A DNA stretch of 64,000 nt from Takashimella koratensis (Eukaryota > Basidiomycota > Tremellomycetes > Trichosporonales > Tetragoniomycetaceae). Position numbers and translations under genes: made by a program. The DNA is taken from NCBI GenBank assembly GCA_003116875.1, contig BCKT01000001.1, positions 325,763-389,762 of the forward strand, written 5' to 3'. The first letter of the stretch is position 1; each line of letters opens with the position of its first letter. This document shows positions 35,366 through 47,838 of this stretch, piece after piece. The notes below the pieces were generated by a model. The model was not told where the DNA came from. It searched no databases and saw nothing but the letters and a program-made list of their open reading frames with translations.

Positions 35366-37370
35366 ATGGCCGCAATCACCTCGGCGCTGATATCCGCCGT
35401 CTCTGCGATCGACGGGGTCCTGGCGCACCTCGCTGATCTCGCGGATAACCCGAATTTCAACTACAAGCAGATCGTGATGGTTCTTTCCTCCGTCCACACC
35501 GCGTTCGAGGTGTACATCATGTATGTTGAAGTCTTTACCGTCCTCTCCCCCCATTCAGCTTGTATAACCTTGGTCTCTTGATCTACTTGATTGCTCGCGT
35601 GTTCACTGACTGACCTTGTTCGCTCGCTCAAAGCTCCCGCCAACTCCCATTCTACAAACTCACTTCACCCCCCGCCGAACTCGCATCCCACCTCGAGCCC
35701 GAAACGCTCCGCAAGTCCCAGCGATACGGGCGCGACAAGATGGTGTATTCTCTTTACAAGACGCTTTATGGACAGGCGGTGACGATGGCGTTGATCTACT
35801 TTGGGGTTTATGAGCGGGTCTGGAATTGGACAGGCGGGGTGATGGTGGCCGCAGGATTGGGACAGCACTGGGTCGTAAGTGATGTAGGCTGAACTACCTT
35901 ACAACGGCTGTGGTGGCCTCTCTACCGGTCTATCCATAGTCTCGAACGGCTCGCTAATTTGTCTACCTAACTTGGCTTTCGGCTACGTTCAGATTGTCCA
36001 CTCGCTCGCATGGGCTACCAGCCTGGCACTGATCACCGCCATCCCCGGCCTCGCTTGGGGATACTACTACAACTTTGTCCTCGAGGAGAAACACGGATTT
36101 AACAAATCTACACGAAGCCTCTGGATCGCAGATGCGGCCAAATCATGGGCGATCGCAGCAGTCATTGGGCTTCCGTTCTTGGCCGGGTTCTTGAAGGTTA
36201 TCGAAATCGCAGGGAGGTTTTTCATCCCGGCGTTGATGTTGTTCATGGTCACGATTCAGTTGGCTTTGCAGCTCATTTACCCGACTTTCAGTGAGTAGTG
36301 GCTTCCATCATGGTGCCTCTGCTGCACCTCTGTCCAGTACAGCCCCTTGTGCCCTTAACGTTGGGCGCACGTCCGTGACTGACCCTCGCCCAAAGTCCAA
36401 CCGCTGTTCAATAAATTCACCCCAGTACCCGACGGCGAGGTCCGCACTCGCGTTGAGAAACTCGCGACCAAGCTCGGGTTCCCGCTCAAGCACCTCTACG
36501 TGATCGACGGGAGCAAGCGAAGCTCGCACTCGAATGCGTGAGTCAGGTCTTTCAAATATGAAAAGGTCGTAGATAAAGCTGTATCTTTTGGGAACCTCAG
36601 CTTACCCTAGTGACAGATACTTTTACGGCTTGCCGTGGTCGAAGCAGATTGTGCTTTACGACACACTTATCGACAAGAGCACCCCAGCGGAAGTTGAAGC
36701 TGTACTAGGTAAGCCAGCTCCCCAAAGACTTGTCGGCACCATGAGCTGACACCTCTTGCAGCTCACGAGCTCGGCCACTGGTTCTTCTGTAAGCCTCACC
36801 CTTCACCCACCTCACCTCCACGCACACCTCACTAACACCCACCTTAGCTCACCCGACAAAACTTCTCCTCATGACCCAACTCAACCTCTTGTTCACACTC
36901 ACCATCTTCTCCGCGTTCATCCATAACAAGGCCCTCTTCGCGTCTTTCGGGTTCGACTCTCGACTCGCGGTCGTTTCGCCCGTTGGGGGACCGCAGCCCA
37001 TCGTGATTGGGTTCATCCTGTATCAGCTTGTCTTTGAGCCCCTGGATACGGTGGTTCAGTTCCTCCTCCATGCCCAAACGAGGAAGTACGAGTACCAAGC
37101 GGGTAAGTAGACCCAAGTTCCGGGACTACTGTGGTACTAGAGTCTTGGTCTGGTTTAGTGATAAACTGACCTTGGATTTGTCTAGACGACTTTGCGGTTA
37201 AAGAAGGGAAACGTGTCGAATTGGGCTCGGCATTGATCAAGTTGCACATTGACAACCTCTCGTCACCGCACAACGACAAGCTGTACTCGATGTACCACCA
37301 CTCGCACCCGACTTTGCCTGAGCGCCTGCGCGCGATGGACGCTCCGGCCGGTGAGAAGAAGGCGCAGTAG
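35366..37370 (+). CDS. STE24: CAAX prenyl protease 1 (Ste24)
   Basis: Zinc metalloprotease of the ER and inner nuclear membrane that trims prenylated CAAX proteins such as a-factor. Eight exons: 35366-35520, 35634-35874, 35993-36290, 36396-36537, 36617-36708, 36762-36788, 36848-37102 and 37186-37370, 464 aa. Visible features are RQLPFYKL near the N-terminus, EKHGFNKST, several membrane helices and YVIDGSKRSSHSNAYFYG. The HELGH zinc site lies at residues ~311-315, and RKYEYQADDFA holds the third ligand Glu. The C-terminus contains DNLSSPHNDKLYSMYHHSHP and TLPERL. The length agrees with yeast Ste24 (453 aa). The zinc motif is encoded almost alone in a 27-base exon. In mating fungi this enzyme processes lipopeptide pheromones. 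Confidence 0.95.
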
Positions 37371-37751
37371 TCAAAAGCCTGAGGGCAGGGACAAACGAGG
37401 TATTGCACGAGAACAAGGCGAGCGAACAAGTCGAGCTGGAGTCAGTAGTGGATAGTAAAACTCTGTGTCAGACGTCTGTCCCATATACTGCTATATGCAT
37501 TCGTACGCATGCAGATGCTGGACTGTTCCTCTGGTACTGGAGATGCGATGTAGCCTCGAGACGACCGAGTAATAACCCGGCTCATACATCCACCACGTTG
37601 ACACCTCCGAATTCGACTCTGAACCTTTGGCTACTCTCACTACCATCCATCCTCCCTTTCTGCCCTCCTCCCACTCCATCACCCCTCCTCTTCTCCCACC
37701 CCTTACCCCCTTCCTATTCCCTCCTGACTCCTTATCATGCCCTAGATCGCC
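37371..37751. other. Intergenic
   Basis: Short region between STE24 and PAN2 with a pyrimidine-rich leader. No gene is seen. Confidence 0.5.
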
Positions 37752-40700
37752 ATGTCCACTTACACCCCCATCTCCGCGTTCCCTCTCCCTCCTCAGCCGA
37801 AAGACCCCAAACCCACCGCGTCCGCACTCTCCATCGACCCCTTTGCCGATATCCTCTGGGTCGGGTCCTCTTCAGGCCTCGTATCAGCCTACTGCTCGCC
37901 CCTCACCCTCACGCGCAACGTCCAGTTCCCAACTCAACAGCCAGTAGGAGATGTCTTGACAGGAGTGGTATACCCAACGCCGCCGGTGCGCGAGATCAGG
38001 GCGAAGGATCGCGAGGTATGGGCATTAAGTGAAGGGACAGTTAGTGGAAGGAAAAGAGGAGGTATGCCAAGGTGGAGCGTATCGTGAGTAGCCTTGAGTG
38101 ACAATACTAAACCACGATGCGGCACGCTCGATACGAAGGCTTGACCAGACGCCATGCCCGTGACGAGCAAACGAGTGATCGTAAGCTCGATAGACTCAAG
38201 GCTGACACAACACCCAGTGACCCGACGCATTCACTACGCACAATGACACCGAGCCCGACCAACTCCCACGAGCTGCTAGCGGGCGGAACGGGACAGATGA
38301 TGCTGATCAACAACTCGCGCGGCGAGGTGGTGCGCCGGGTACGTAGCTGGTCCAGTCCAACATCTCTGCCCTCTTCCCGTTGCTAACAAGATCTCTTCGT
38401 CTTCCACCTCCTTCGTTCTCTCGGTAACCTTACGCTCTCTTTTATCCACTACCCCGTCCATCAATGTCACAGTTCGACTCTCCCAGCCCCGTCGTCCACC
38501 TCTCCCCATTACCGCGCACGATCATCTCCGCCGCGCTATCCGGTACCGTCTCCATCCTCGATCCGCGGACGGGGTTCCGCGCAGCGAACAACTTGCAGGT
38601 TCATTCGCATACTGGTGGGCTGAGCGGGGCGTGTGCGGAGGGTAACGTTGTCTGCACGTGGGGCTGGACCCACATGTAAGTGCCTTGACACTGATCCCAT
38701 CTTGCGACGTTGCATGAGGAGACTATGGCTGAATTTTCAGGCATGGCCATCCAACTCCCGACCCCATGGTCAAACTATACGACGTCCGAACCCTCCGCGC
38801 TCTCCCTGCAATCTCCTTCCACGCCGGTCCCTCTTTCGTCGTCCTCAACCCCGCCGACCCTTCCAAGGTCCTAATTTCCTCCCAAGCCGGTCTCGTCTCT
38901 ATCACCGACACTAACACCTCTACTTCCGAGTTCCAGCAACTCGACGTGTCGTTTGTGACGTGTATGTCGATGAGCCCGGAGGGCGACTACCTCGCGTTTG
39001 GTGATGGAGATGGACAGCTACATCTATGGACGTCGCGGAATACAGGCGAGGGGGCGGAGGTCGACCAGAATGGGAGCCTGGTGTTGCCTCCCTTCAATGG
39101 GTATGAAGGGGTCAAGCCAGAATGGCCAGACGCAGAGGAACCCCTCCCCAACATCATCTGGGACGACACTACGTAAGCTGGATGCTGTAAATTGGGTGCC
39201 TTCATCCTACTGATGAGCCTCAGACCCCTCAACCTTATCGGAATGCCGCACTACGAGGACCCATTACTCTCCAACTTCTCACCCGCCGACTACGCCACCG
39301 TCACTTCGCCATTCTTCAACCCTCCCGAGCCTGTTCCCGCCGCCGTCTTATCGTCCATGAAAGTCATCGACTTTGTGGGCTACGCTACGCTCCCGCGCGA
39401 GCTCCGAGGAAAACGCAACGTCGTCAATGCCAGGCCTGGCGCGGGTAAGCTGGCGCTCGGTCGAGGCGCTGTCGGAACGAGACGAGAGAGCGAGCCGAGG
39501 TTCAGATCAGATAAGGATAGGCGCACCGCACCGGTTGCAGAGGTTGAGGAGGAGACGGCGGTTGGGGATATTCCAAAGTACTACCGAAAAGTCGAGATCA
39601 AGTACTCCAAGTTTGGTGTCGAGGACTTTGACTTTGGGTAAGTAGGAGTGGAACAACGCGTTGTGAACCAGACTCAGCTCTCGCACAATGCTTACCTCCT
39701 CTCAGCTACTACAACCGAACCAAGTACAGCGGCCTCGAGACCGATATCCTCAACTCCTACACCAACGCCCTGCTCCAAGCGCTACACTACACCTTACCCA
39801 TCCGAGCGATCGCAAAAGCTCACATCTGCGTCGACTGTCGGAAAGAAAACTGCATGCTATGTGAGGCAGGGTTCCTCTTCCGTATGCTCGAAGATGCCAA
39901 GGGCACCAACTGCCAAGCGAGCAACTTTTCCCGAGCGTTCAGCGCGACACCACAGGCCTCTGCACTCGGCCTGATGGACGACGACAAATCAACGGCGCCA
40001 CATGGTTCGTTGATACAGAATTTCAATAGATGGTTGTTGTCCATCTTCAACCTCGAGGCGGTCGTCGATGGGTCGAGCTTTCGCGTTCGACAGTCTATGC
40101 AAGATCTCGAAACGTTATCAATCAACCCTGCCCAACCTTCGACATCCGCCGCGGCCCCACCATCAGCCATCAGTCAGGTCCTCGGCGTGGCAGTCAAGAC
40201 GGTCTTGCACTGTTCATCATGCGGCCACGTATCTCCACGCGAGTCCACACTGCAAGCAATCGACATCACCTACCCTCGTCGCTCACCCGAAGGCCCCCCG
40301 TCTTTTCCCGACCTACTCTGCTCCTCCATTATCCGGGATACAAGCACCAAAGCTACCTGCTCAGGTTGCAAACAATTCACATACATGGAAAGTAATCGAA
40401 CCCTCGCGTCGGATCCAGAAAATAGCCTTCCACCAGTCATGTCGATCAACGCGATGGTGGCGTCGCCTGAGATCGCGGAATTGTGGAGGGATAAATCAGA
40501 GGCAGGAGGGAAAGTTAGGGGTTTCTTGCCGAGGAAGATTGGGTTTAAGTTGAATGAGGATGGGAAGTGTGTGGCGAGTGATAAGGCAGAGGGAGTGGTA
40601 TATGAAATACGGGTAAGCTGGGGAGAAAAATGGTTGGAGTTGGAAGTTGGCTAACATCTCACAGGCTATTGTAGCACAGGTGAAGACTTCGCCTGAACAC

Positions 40701-42459
40701 CCCGCGCATTTACTCTCCTTCGTCAAGAGTAAGTTTGACTACAAAGGGCTTTCATGTCGGGCAACTGACAATCTCCCAGTGCCGCCGTCCGAAGTCGAAG
40801 ACGACCACGAAACAGAACCCGAGCCCGAGCCTGTGTGGGTCATGTTCAACGACTTCCTCGTACGGCAGGTGAAGGAGGAAGAAGTGTTCCGATTCCCAGA
40901 TCAATGGAAGGTCCCTGCCGTCATTATTCTGGAACGAGTAGATAGCGCTGCTATTGTCGATTTCACCAGATTGCCGACGGAGCTAGACCACTCGGTGCTC
41001 TTCAAAGACCATTCGGTGGCGTGGTGAGTTTCTCGGCACTGATCTCGTGAGACATGCTTCTGACGTTGAGAAGGCATCGACGACCGGCACTGATCCAACA
41101 TACAATCTTGGACAAGTCGGAATTGCCTGTCCGAGGCACGCTGGTCGCTATCGACGCAGAGTTTGTCGCTCTTCAACAAGTGGGTGTGGCCTTATCCGCC
41201 ACAACGTTATTGAAAAGCGCTGACATTGTCCTAGGAGGAAATGGAGTATAGGTCCGACGGAACGAAGAATATCCTCCGTCCGTCTCACATGTCGCTCGCG
41301 AGGGTATCGGTGCTGCGCGGAGACGGAGACAAGGAGGAGGTGCCTTTCATCGACGACTATATCCGGACGACAGAGACAATCGTCGACTACCTCACCGAGT
41401 TCTCCGGTATCAAAGGTGAGTCGGGAGGTTGAGGGGGTACCTAGAGAGGGCAGTGCTGATGTGACGTAGCGGGCGATTTGGACGAAAAGACGTCCCCGTA
41501 TACTCTGGTACCGTTGAAGATTGCGTACAAGAAGCTGCGACTGTGTAGGTTGTTCAGTTGTTTGTGGTCCCTGCATTGCAGCTATTGACCAACTGCAGTG
41601 GTCGACCTCGGATGTGTGTTCATCGGGCACGGTCTGTCCAAAGATTTTCGAACAATCAGTGAGCCCATCAGATGCTGCGTCTACCACTGCGAAAGATCTA
41701 ACAAAGATTCCAATCCTTTTCAGACATTTACGTCCCACCCGAACAAGTTCTCGATACCGTCATCCTCTACACCGTCCCTGGCCGCTCTCGTAAACTCTCA
41801 CTCAAATTTCTCACCTGGTTATTGCTCAAGAAAGATATCCAGACGAAAGAACATGATTCCATCGAGGATGCGAGACATGCTTTGTTATTGTTCAAGCTGT
41901 ATCGAGAGTTTGAGGAAGATGGACGGATGGAGGATGTTATGGAGGATATCTTTGCCCAGGGCCACAGGGCGGTGAGTCTTTCTCCCTTTCGAGTTTCTCT
42001 CCCTGTCTTCTCTGCCTCTCTCCCTTCCATGTAGCGAGTGTTTAGTGCCTAAGATTCATGCTGATGTGTCTCAATCTCACCCTGCAGGGCTTCAAACCGC
42101 CGACGGAGCGTGTCCCAACTCCCTCTGCACCTTCAGGCTTCGACCACTTACAACACCCAATGCCTGTATCCAACGCTTCCTCGCATCTCGCTCTTCCTAA
42201 TCTGATACAATCTCGACCAACATCTGGGCCCTTCCAGTCGTCTCACTCGAGTACACCGATCACAATCACTAGCCCCTCCAACGGGAATGGAGGTGGGAAC
42301 GGAAGTAACGGCTTGGGTGGCGTAGCAGGAACGTCACATCGAACGAGGCGGGGAGCTCGAGCTGGTCAGAAGGGACAAGGGCAGGGAGGGAATCCAGGGT
42401 TGAAGGCGTCGGCGAAACAGTGGACGCCGTCGGGTGGCACACCAGGGAACGGGGAGTGA
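37752..42459 (+). CDS. PAN2: PAN2 poly(A)-nuclease catalytic subunit
   Basis: Catalytic subunit of the Pan2-Pan3 complex, which shortens mRNA poly(A) tails in the cytoplasm. Fourteen exons: 37752-38083, 38218-38338, 38473-38675, 38741-39172, 39224-39637, 39706-40612, 40665-40728, 40780-41023, 41074-41179, 41235-41415, 41470-41544, 41599-41658, 41724-41971 and 42088-42459, 1252 aa. Residues 1-~350 form the WD40 domain ([21 protein letters not shown]). A linker to Pan3 follows, then the catalytically dead UCH-like domain from ~500 ([14 protein letters not shown], with the CSSCG and CSGC pairs). The DEDD exonuclease domain is intact: AIDAEF (~935), [10 protein letters not shown] (~1032) and HDSIEDA (~1089). 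A 124-residue low-complexity Gly/Ser/Pro tail occupies the last exon. Confidence 0.95.
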
Positions 42460-42687
42460 GGCGGTGGCAGGTAGAGTTGAGATGTCTGTAGCGCTTTAGC
42501 TTGTCGTAGCGCATGTCAACTCTACCATCATCTGCAATGGATCAGCGGGGGTCTTTTGGAATTGGTCCCGCAAGATCAACGATCGATTTGTTCTGACAAT
42601 ACTGTACCATCCTTCATCCTTCCTCATCTTCACCGACCTTCAGATATCCTTCTATCATCTCGCCTCGCTCACACAGGATACGGTCTA

Positions 42688-43355
42688 ATGTCCGCCGACC
42701 TGATGGACTTACCTTCTGGGAGCACAAACCCACTGTCGATATCGTTTACCGGCGCGACTCGCGTATGGACGATCAGTCATATTCGCGTCAACATCATCGA
42801 TTACCTCGAGACTCAAGTGCAGGCCAAGATGCTCAGGCTGAACAAGGACACGTTTGACGATGTCGTTCGTAGCATGTACTCAGAGGTTACGCTTGACTTC
42901 TGGAACAGTTCCAGGCTTGATGCTATGCCCTCGGTGAGCGCGATCGCGTCAAGGCAATCTTTTCTAGAGCGCCGAACTGATCTCATCCAAACTCTTCGTG
43001 TTGCTCCAGCTGCGTCGATCCAAATACACTTGGGCTACTCGAAAGCTGTCATTTGATCTCTGTGACTTGACCACCGCGGATCGTCAACGAGTCCTTTTTA
43101 TTTTTCCAAATCTTCGGATCATTAACGCGGAGACCAAGTATTTCATCACGATCCCCCCTAGCATTGACGGCGTACGAGTCTTTGTGGATTGGATCGACCA
43201 TCCATTCGCATTCGACTTTTCTGGTGTGTTTCCAACCCATTGACAGGTTGTTGAGCGTGACTTCGTTTATGCATCGTATCCGAACGACCTCGCCAACATC
43301 AATCGGCCCAACTTCGATGTATGTGCGCTTGATACCGGATCGCCGCCAGCATGAC
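42688..43355 (+). pseudogene. Copy A of the RxWxID/RQEI LRR-like family, truncated by TGA
   Basis: Exon 1 (42688-42933) encodes the family start: ATRVWTISHIRVNIIDYL, then LRLNKDTFDDVVRSMY. Exon 2 begins at 43010 and reads RRSKYTWATRKL, then PNLRIINAETK. It hits an in-frame TGA at 43241-43243, exactly where the intact paralogue has the conserved Trp of FPSPWQVEE. Family-like sequence continues in the same frame beyond the stop (QVVERDFVYASYPNDLANI) to about 43355, and the LRR and C-terminal parts are then missing. Read as a gene it would give 159 aa. It is best seen as a pseudogene or a truncated paralogue. Confidence 0.7.
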
Positions 43356-44152
43356 CAACAGAACGGCACCAAATATCTACAGCGAACTACTTAGGCATGA
43401 GACTGAGCACCTTCTCGATGTCAAAAGGGGCGCCCCCTGTTCGTCCGGGCGGTGGCATATGCGCGGCAGGACGCAATGACGACGAGGTGAGAGTTGGGAT
43501 GGTGAACAGCCAGAAAAAGTGATTGCAGACATGTGAGTGAGTCTGGCATAGCTCAACTTGATATCAACCTTGACCAGATGTTGCTCTCTCTGGTAGTCGA
43601 CAGGCGATACATAATCGTTCTTCACAGATGTGTTACTCCTCACCTGCGCTCCGTAGTCACAGTGCAATTCATGTATACCTTCTGGATGTATATCGCCACA
43701 TCTGAGAGATATTGCGGTCAAGTCTATCCCTTGCTTCACAGCGTATAAATCATGCGCCACTCTATGCAACAGTGACCCGCAGCATATAACGCCGATAAAA
43801 GTCTGCCCACCGGGCAATGGGGGCGCAGTGTGTGCTCAAAGGCATATACCCCAAGGTTGGCAAAAGGTCTGAGCGAGGAAATGTCATCAAGAAGGCGTAG
43901 TCACCTCACCGCCTTGATTTGAAGGAACAATCAGAGAGCGCAGACCTCCTTTGAGGGCGTTCACGGCGTTCACACGCACCACACTTCCTCCACGCCCACT
44001 GTACCCTATTGTCCCCTGGCTCAATCGTCCCATATATATTGGCGCTACTTTTACCCCTGACCCTTCATTCCATCCTCTTCGCTTACCATTCTCGGTCATT
44101 CCATTCTTGACCACTGCAACCCAACACAATCGTCCTGGTTTACGTCTTGGAT
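43356..44152. other. Intergenic between family copies A and B
   Basis: No convincing coding sequence. Short frames have no family similarity. It probably holds decayed sequence and the promoter of copy B. Confidence 0.45.
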
Positions 44153-45487
44153 ATGGAATCCAGCATTACCACGAGTACCAGCTTGCCGGCAGCCACTACG
44201 CCCATCGTTTCCGCCGCCAGCCGAGTGTGGGTCATCGATCATCTCCGCAGGTCCATCATCCACAACCTCAACAATCACTATGACGCTGAGGGAGTGAAGA
44301 TTAACTTGAAGAGGAATCAAGTCAACCTCCTTGCAGTTGACCTCAATACCTTCGAGGAGACAGTGCCGCATGTCTACCAAGACTTTGATCTCAAGCAATG
44401 GGCAGCATGTGGGTTCAACCTAATCCCTCCAGTAAGTCGCATCAAAGGACAATCTCTCCAGGCTCTCTAACTTAGTCATGTCTTGCAGCATCGGCTTGTC
44501 CAGTACGCCGCAGCCGTCCGTGTCCTCTACCTTGACGACTGGAACCAAGGAGAATGGCATCCGGATATCATCCTCACTGCCCTTCTGTACTATCCCAATC
44601 TGGAACTCCTCGAGAATGACCAGGGATGGACGATACGCATTTTCCGTACCTTCGACCAGAGAACAAGGGCGACACTCACTTGGCATTGTTTCAAGTATCC
44701 CAACATTGACATCTCGCACGCGTTTCCGTCACCTTGGCAGGTCGAAGAGCTCTTTGAGTGGCAAGGAGCGTTTCCTCGGGACTTTGGTGACGCAGCTACC
44801 ATCTCCTTTGCGAACATCGTCAACGCGGCACCTCTTCCACAATTCCTCCAGTGGATGAAATCCTCTCGCGGACAGTCCAACGTTATGAGCCTGTCCACAT
44901 CGGCTCAGTGTAATGAAAGCGCTATCATCAACGAGCTGTTCGAACTATTTCCAAGGCTCCGCAAGATCGAAATCAATCATCACCACAACCACAGCCCTCG
45001 GGATAGGGAGAACGGGTGCCCGCTCATTGAGACCATTCGATGGGAAAAGGCGAAACGACTAGAGGAATCGATTGTCACCTACGTTTGCGACTTGGATTGG
45101 TTCTCTTCTCACTCATGGGAGCGGGTCGCAAGGTCGGCAGGATCGACATCTTTGGTGGGAGCAGCGGGAGGCATCACCAATCTTGCCTTTGACGTCCAGG
45201 TTCCGCCAATCGAAGCAAGCACGGACCCGGGGTATGCTCTCACCCACACCGATCTTCCTTTTCCATCTGATCTTGCTTTGTACTTCTTTGTTGTCGGGGG
45301 GCTCTCTTCTGAGCTCAGCATTCGATTCCTTCCTACTTCACAAGTCGGCTTCGATGCAAATTCGGACTTGTATACGAAGCTTGTTCGACAAGAAATCCGC
45401 CGCATGACCACCCCCAAGATAGTGCCTCCAGGCTCAACGTGGACGTGGCACAGAAGAAGCAAGGAAGCAAGGGCGGATCGCGTTTGA
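44153..45487 (+). CDS. Copy B: intact member of an unrecognised LRR-like family
   Basis: Two exons, 44153-44431 and 44489-45487, give 425 aa without a break. This is the only complete member in the window and serves as the reference. The N-terminal signature is SRVWVIDHLRRSIIHNL, followed by FEETVPHVYQDF and the exon junction at the Pro-Pro end of exon 1. Exon 2 begins HRLVQYAAAVRVLYLDD. It contains leucine-rich segments (LLYYPNLELLEND and LFPRLRKIEINHH), the FPSPWQVEELFEWQ element and the C-terminal signature LYTKLVRQEIRRM...PPGSTWTWH. The leucine pattern suggests an F-box/LRR-like architecture, but the N-terminal helices do not clearly match an F-box. The function is unknown. Seven other copies or fragments lie between 42.6 and 56.1 kb. 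Confidence 0.75.
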
Positions 45488-45961
45488 TGTGGATTGCGAA
45501 GAAATCACCTTTGTGAGTAACACCAAAAAATCCATCCATTGGAAAAACATCTGATCCTCTCCATCTAGGTCTCCTCCGTCTCTTATCTTTATTCGTGTCA
45601 CCTCTCGGCTTCCAACAACTCAATGAATACGCCAAAGTCCCTTCCTCTCCCTTGCAGCTCCAACGGGCATGTCGCTCGGCAATATACCCCTTATATCCAT
45701 TGTGTGATCCATCTCGTCTTGCCACTATCGTCTTTATCCGCCATCCATCTGTTAACATAGCTTCTGTTCATCTTTGAATTCCAGTTGGTCCCTTTTGATG
45801 ACAACCCCACAAACATGTGTCATTCCCAAGCGACTGCGCCGCTCGATTCCGTCTTTGCTTTTCCTTTTTCATAGGCTCAGTGAGGTTCAAAGACACGTGA
45901 TGGTCAAAGCAGAGACTTAAAAGATAAACATGTATGATGTTCTGAATGCCTGACTCCGCAG
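45488..45961. other. Intergenic before copy C
   Basis: The place where exon 1 of copy C would be expected. I find no remnant of the RxWxID signature. The last 20 bases form an intact branch point and 3' splice site (CTGACTCCGCAG). Confidence 0.5.
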
Positions 45962-46938
45962 TGTAGCTTGTTTCAGTACGTCGAGTTGGTTCGGGTCGTC
46001 GAGGATCCATCCCTCCGATATGCCAAGGGTAAATACATGGACCCCTTCTCCAAAGCCATCGATTGGTATCCCAATCTTCGCAAGATCATCCCCCCATTCG
46101 GTTGGACAGTTACTATTCACCCCAGAACCAACAACCCAAAAGCGCTTTTCCAAAGGATAGAATGGTCCTTCCCTTCTCGAATCGATGTCAAGCACCTGTT
46201 TCCGCGGCATTGGGTGATCGAAGAGCGATTCGACGTTGTTGCCGATTACACTGATTGCGTCGACTCTGCCTGTCTGATCGGGTTCGCGTCCCACGTCGCG
46301 TCCATTTCCATCAATGACCTGGGTGATTGTTCTCCGAGCTTGCGGAGTGGATCACCAGAATGAGCATCGGCTCTCAAGTTGAATCCCTCACTACCTGCAT
46401 TGACGACTTGTCGACCTTGCGCGGCGTGCTCGGTTCGTGTCCGTACCTATCCGAGCTATGGATTAAGTTTCGAACTCCCAAAAACGTGCCAGTAACCCCT
46501 CGATTCCACGATGTTTGCGAGCAAGTCGACTGGGGGCAAATGAAGCACCTCGGCGAGCTCAGGTTGAAGTTGACATTGGACTCATTCAAGGACTATCGTG
46601 CATCTATTCCCTCAACGTTGATCGAATCCCTGCAACTGCCTTCAAACAATCTTCGCTCCATTCAGCTCCGCATCCTCCTCCCTGAGTATGCAACACCCAG
46701 CGAACGCCTCCAGCTAGCTCTTCCCAGACCCTTCCTGATCGCTCTCCACCTTCTGCGTATCGGAGGTGTCTCCTGCCGCCACACCATTGGGTTTGACGAC
46801 GAGGGCCAGGAGGGGGGGTTTCACGGAACGGGCAACTTCACCTTTGGGGACGTCTACGAGAATCTGGTGAAGCAAGAGATCGCCAACATCCTTGAAGTGA
46901 AACGGGGCCCGCCGAACTCGAGCTGGACCAAGCATTGA
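45962..46938 (+). pseudogene. Copy C of the LRR-like family: lacks exon 1 and is frameshifted
   Basis: Begins directly after a preserved 3' splice site, with the family exon-2 start (CSLFQYVELVRVVEDP). It continues in frame through YPNLRKIIPPFGWTV and LFPRHWVIEERF to about 46325. There the frame must shift by one base to continue into SELAEWITRMSIG, the LRR-like part (LGELRLKLTLDS, NLRSIQLRILLP) and an intact C-terminal signature (YENLVKQEIANIL...PPNSSWTKH, stop at 46936-46938). The missing first exon and the frameshift make it a pseudogene unless the assembly has an error at 46325. Confidence 0.72.
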
Positions 46939-47086
46939 CGGATACCCAGGTTGACGCTCGGCCGCCACAACGACAAGAGCGGAAGCAAATCCTCTCAGTA
47001 TATGACTGGCTCAAATTTCCGAACGCAAACTTGCGCCTCAACAACAAACCTTCGACCAATCCATCCACCTGTTTTATACTTCGACC

Positions 47087-47608
47087 ATGGCGCAAGGATC
47101 TACCAAGGGGTTGCAATCGAAGAAGACGTCGGGCGGGAGGAAGAAGGGAGGGAAGATGCAGAAGGGCCGACGGGATATTGCGCCCAAGCAAACGGATCGC
47201 GTGAGAGAGAGGGTTCACCAGAAAGTGAGTACTGTTGAGGCTTGAGATATACCTCCCATGCTCTTCCGACGGTGCATCCGATGTTGCGTCGCCTGATAAG
47301 ATGGAGGCGAGACGGGATGGTGTCTCTGCGAGTCTTTGCCGGATGGCTGGTTTGGGACACGTGCTGACACGGTCTCGTCGTAGTCGCTTTCCAGCAAAAT
47401 CAACAATAACATCGAGAAACAGATGGTCCAGGCAGCGTCGAGCGGCAAGCTCACCATCATGAAGAACAAGGGCGAGTTGGAGGCGTGAGTACCTGATAAT
47501 GATTGAATGTGACGCGGAAGCCTCGAGGAGGGAAGGATTGAGCGTATCGTGGCAGCAAGCTGACTTTTTGACTTTAGTGGAGCGGGCAAGGGCAAGGGCA
47601 AGGCGTAA
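47087..47608 (+). CDS. Small Lys/Gly-rich UPF0390 (DUF2462)-type protein
   Basis: Three exons, 47087-47224, 47384-47484 and 47578-47608, give 89 aa. It begins MAQGSTKGLQSKK, continues KKGGKMQKGRRDIAPKQTD and ends with IEKQMVQAASSGKLTIMKNKG and a GKGKGKA tail. This order (MAQG..., RxIAPK, IE..M...LTIMK) matches the fungal relatives of the Leydig-cell-tumour 10 kDa protein. They are small, strongly basic, probably nuclear or nucleolar proteins of unknown role. The gene is a single-copy housekeeping gene inside the decaying LRR-like cluster. Confidence 0.78.
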
Positions 47609-47838
47609 GCGGCGCGTGCGAGTTATATGGTTCGACCACCCCCGATGACCTAGTCCAACACCCCTAGTGACGGTCAAGACGCATAGATTTCATTTCCATT
47701 CGCGTGTTGTGTGTATGTATCAACAAGATTCCAGTTTCATTTCATCCTATTTGACTGCAACCGACTTCTCGACGCCATTCACTCTCTCCGACACTCGTAA
47801 TCCGTTACAAGTCGTTGAAGGTCGTCTTCGTCCTCACA

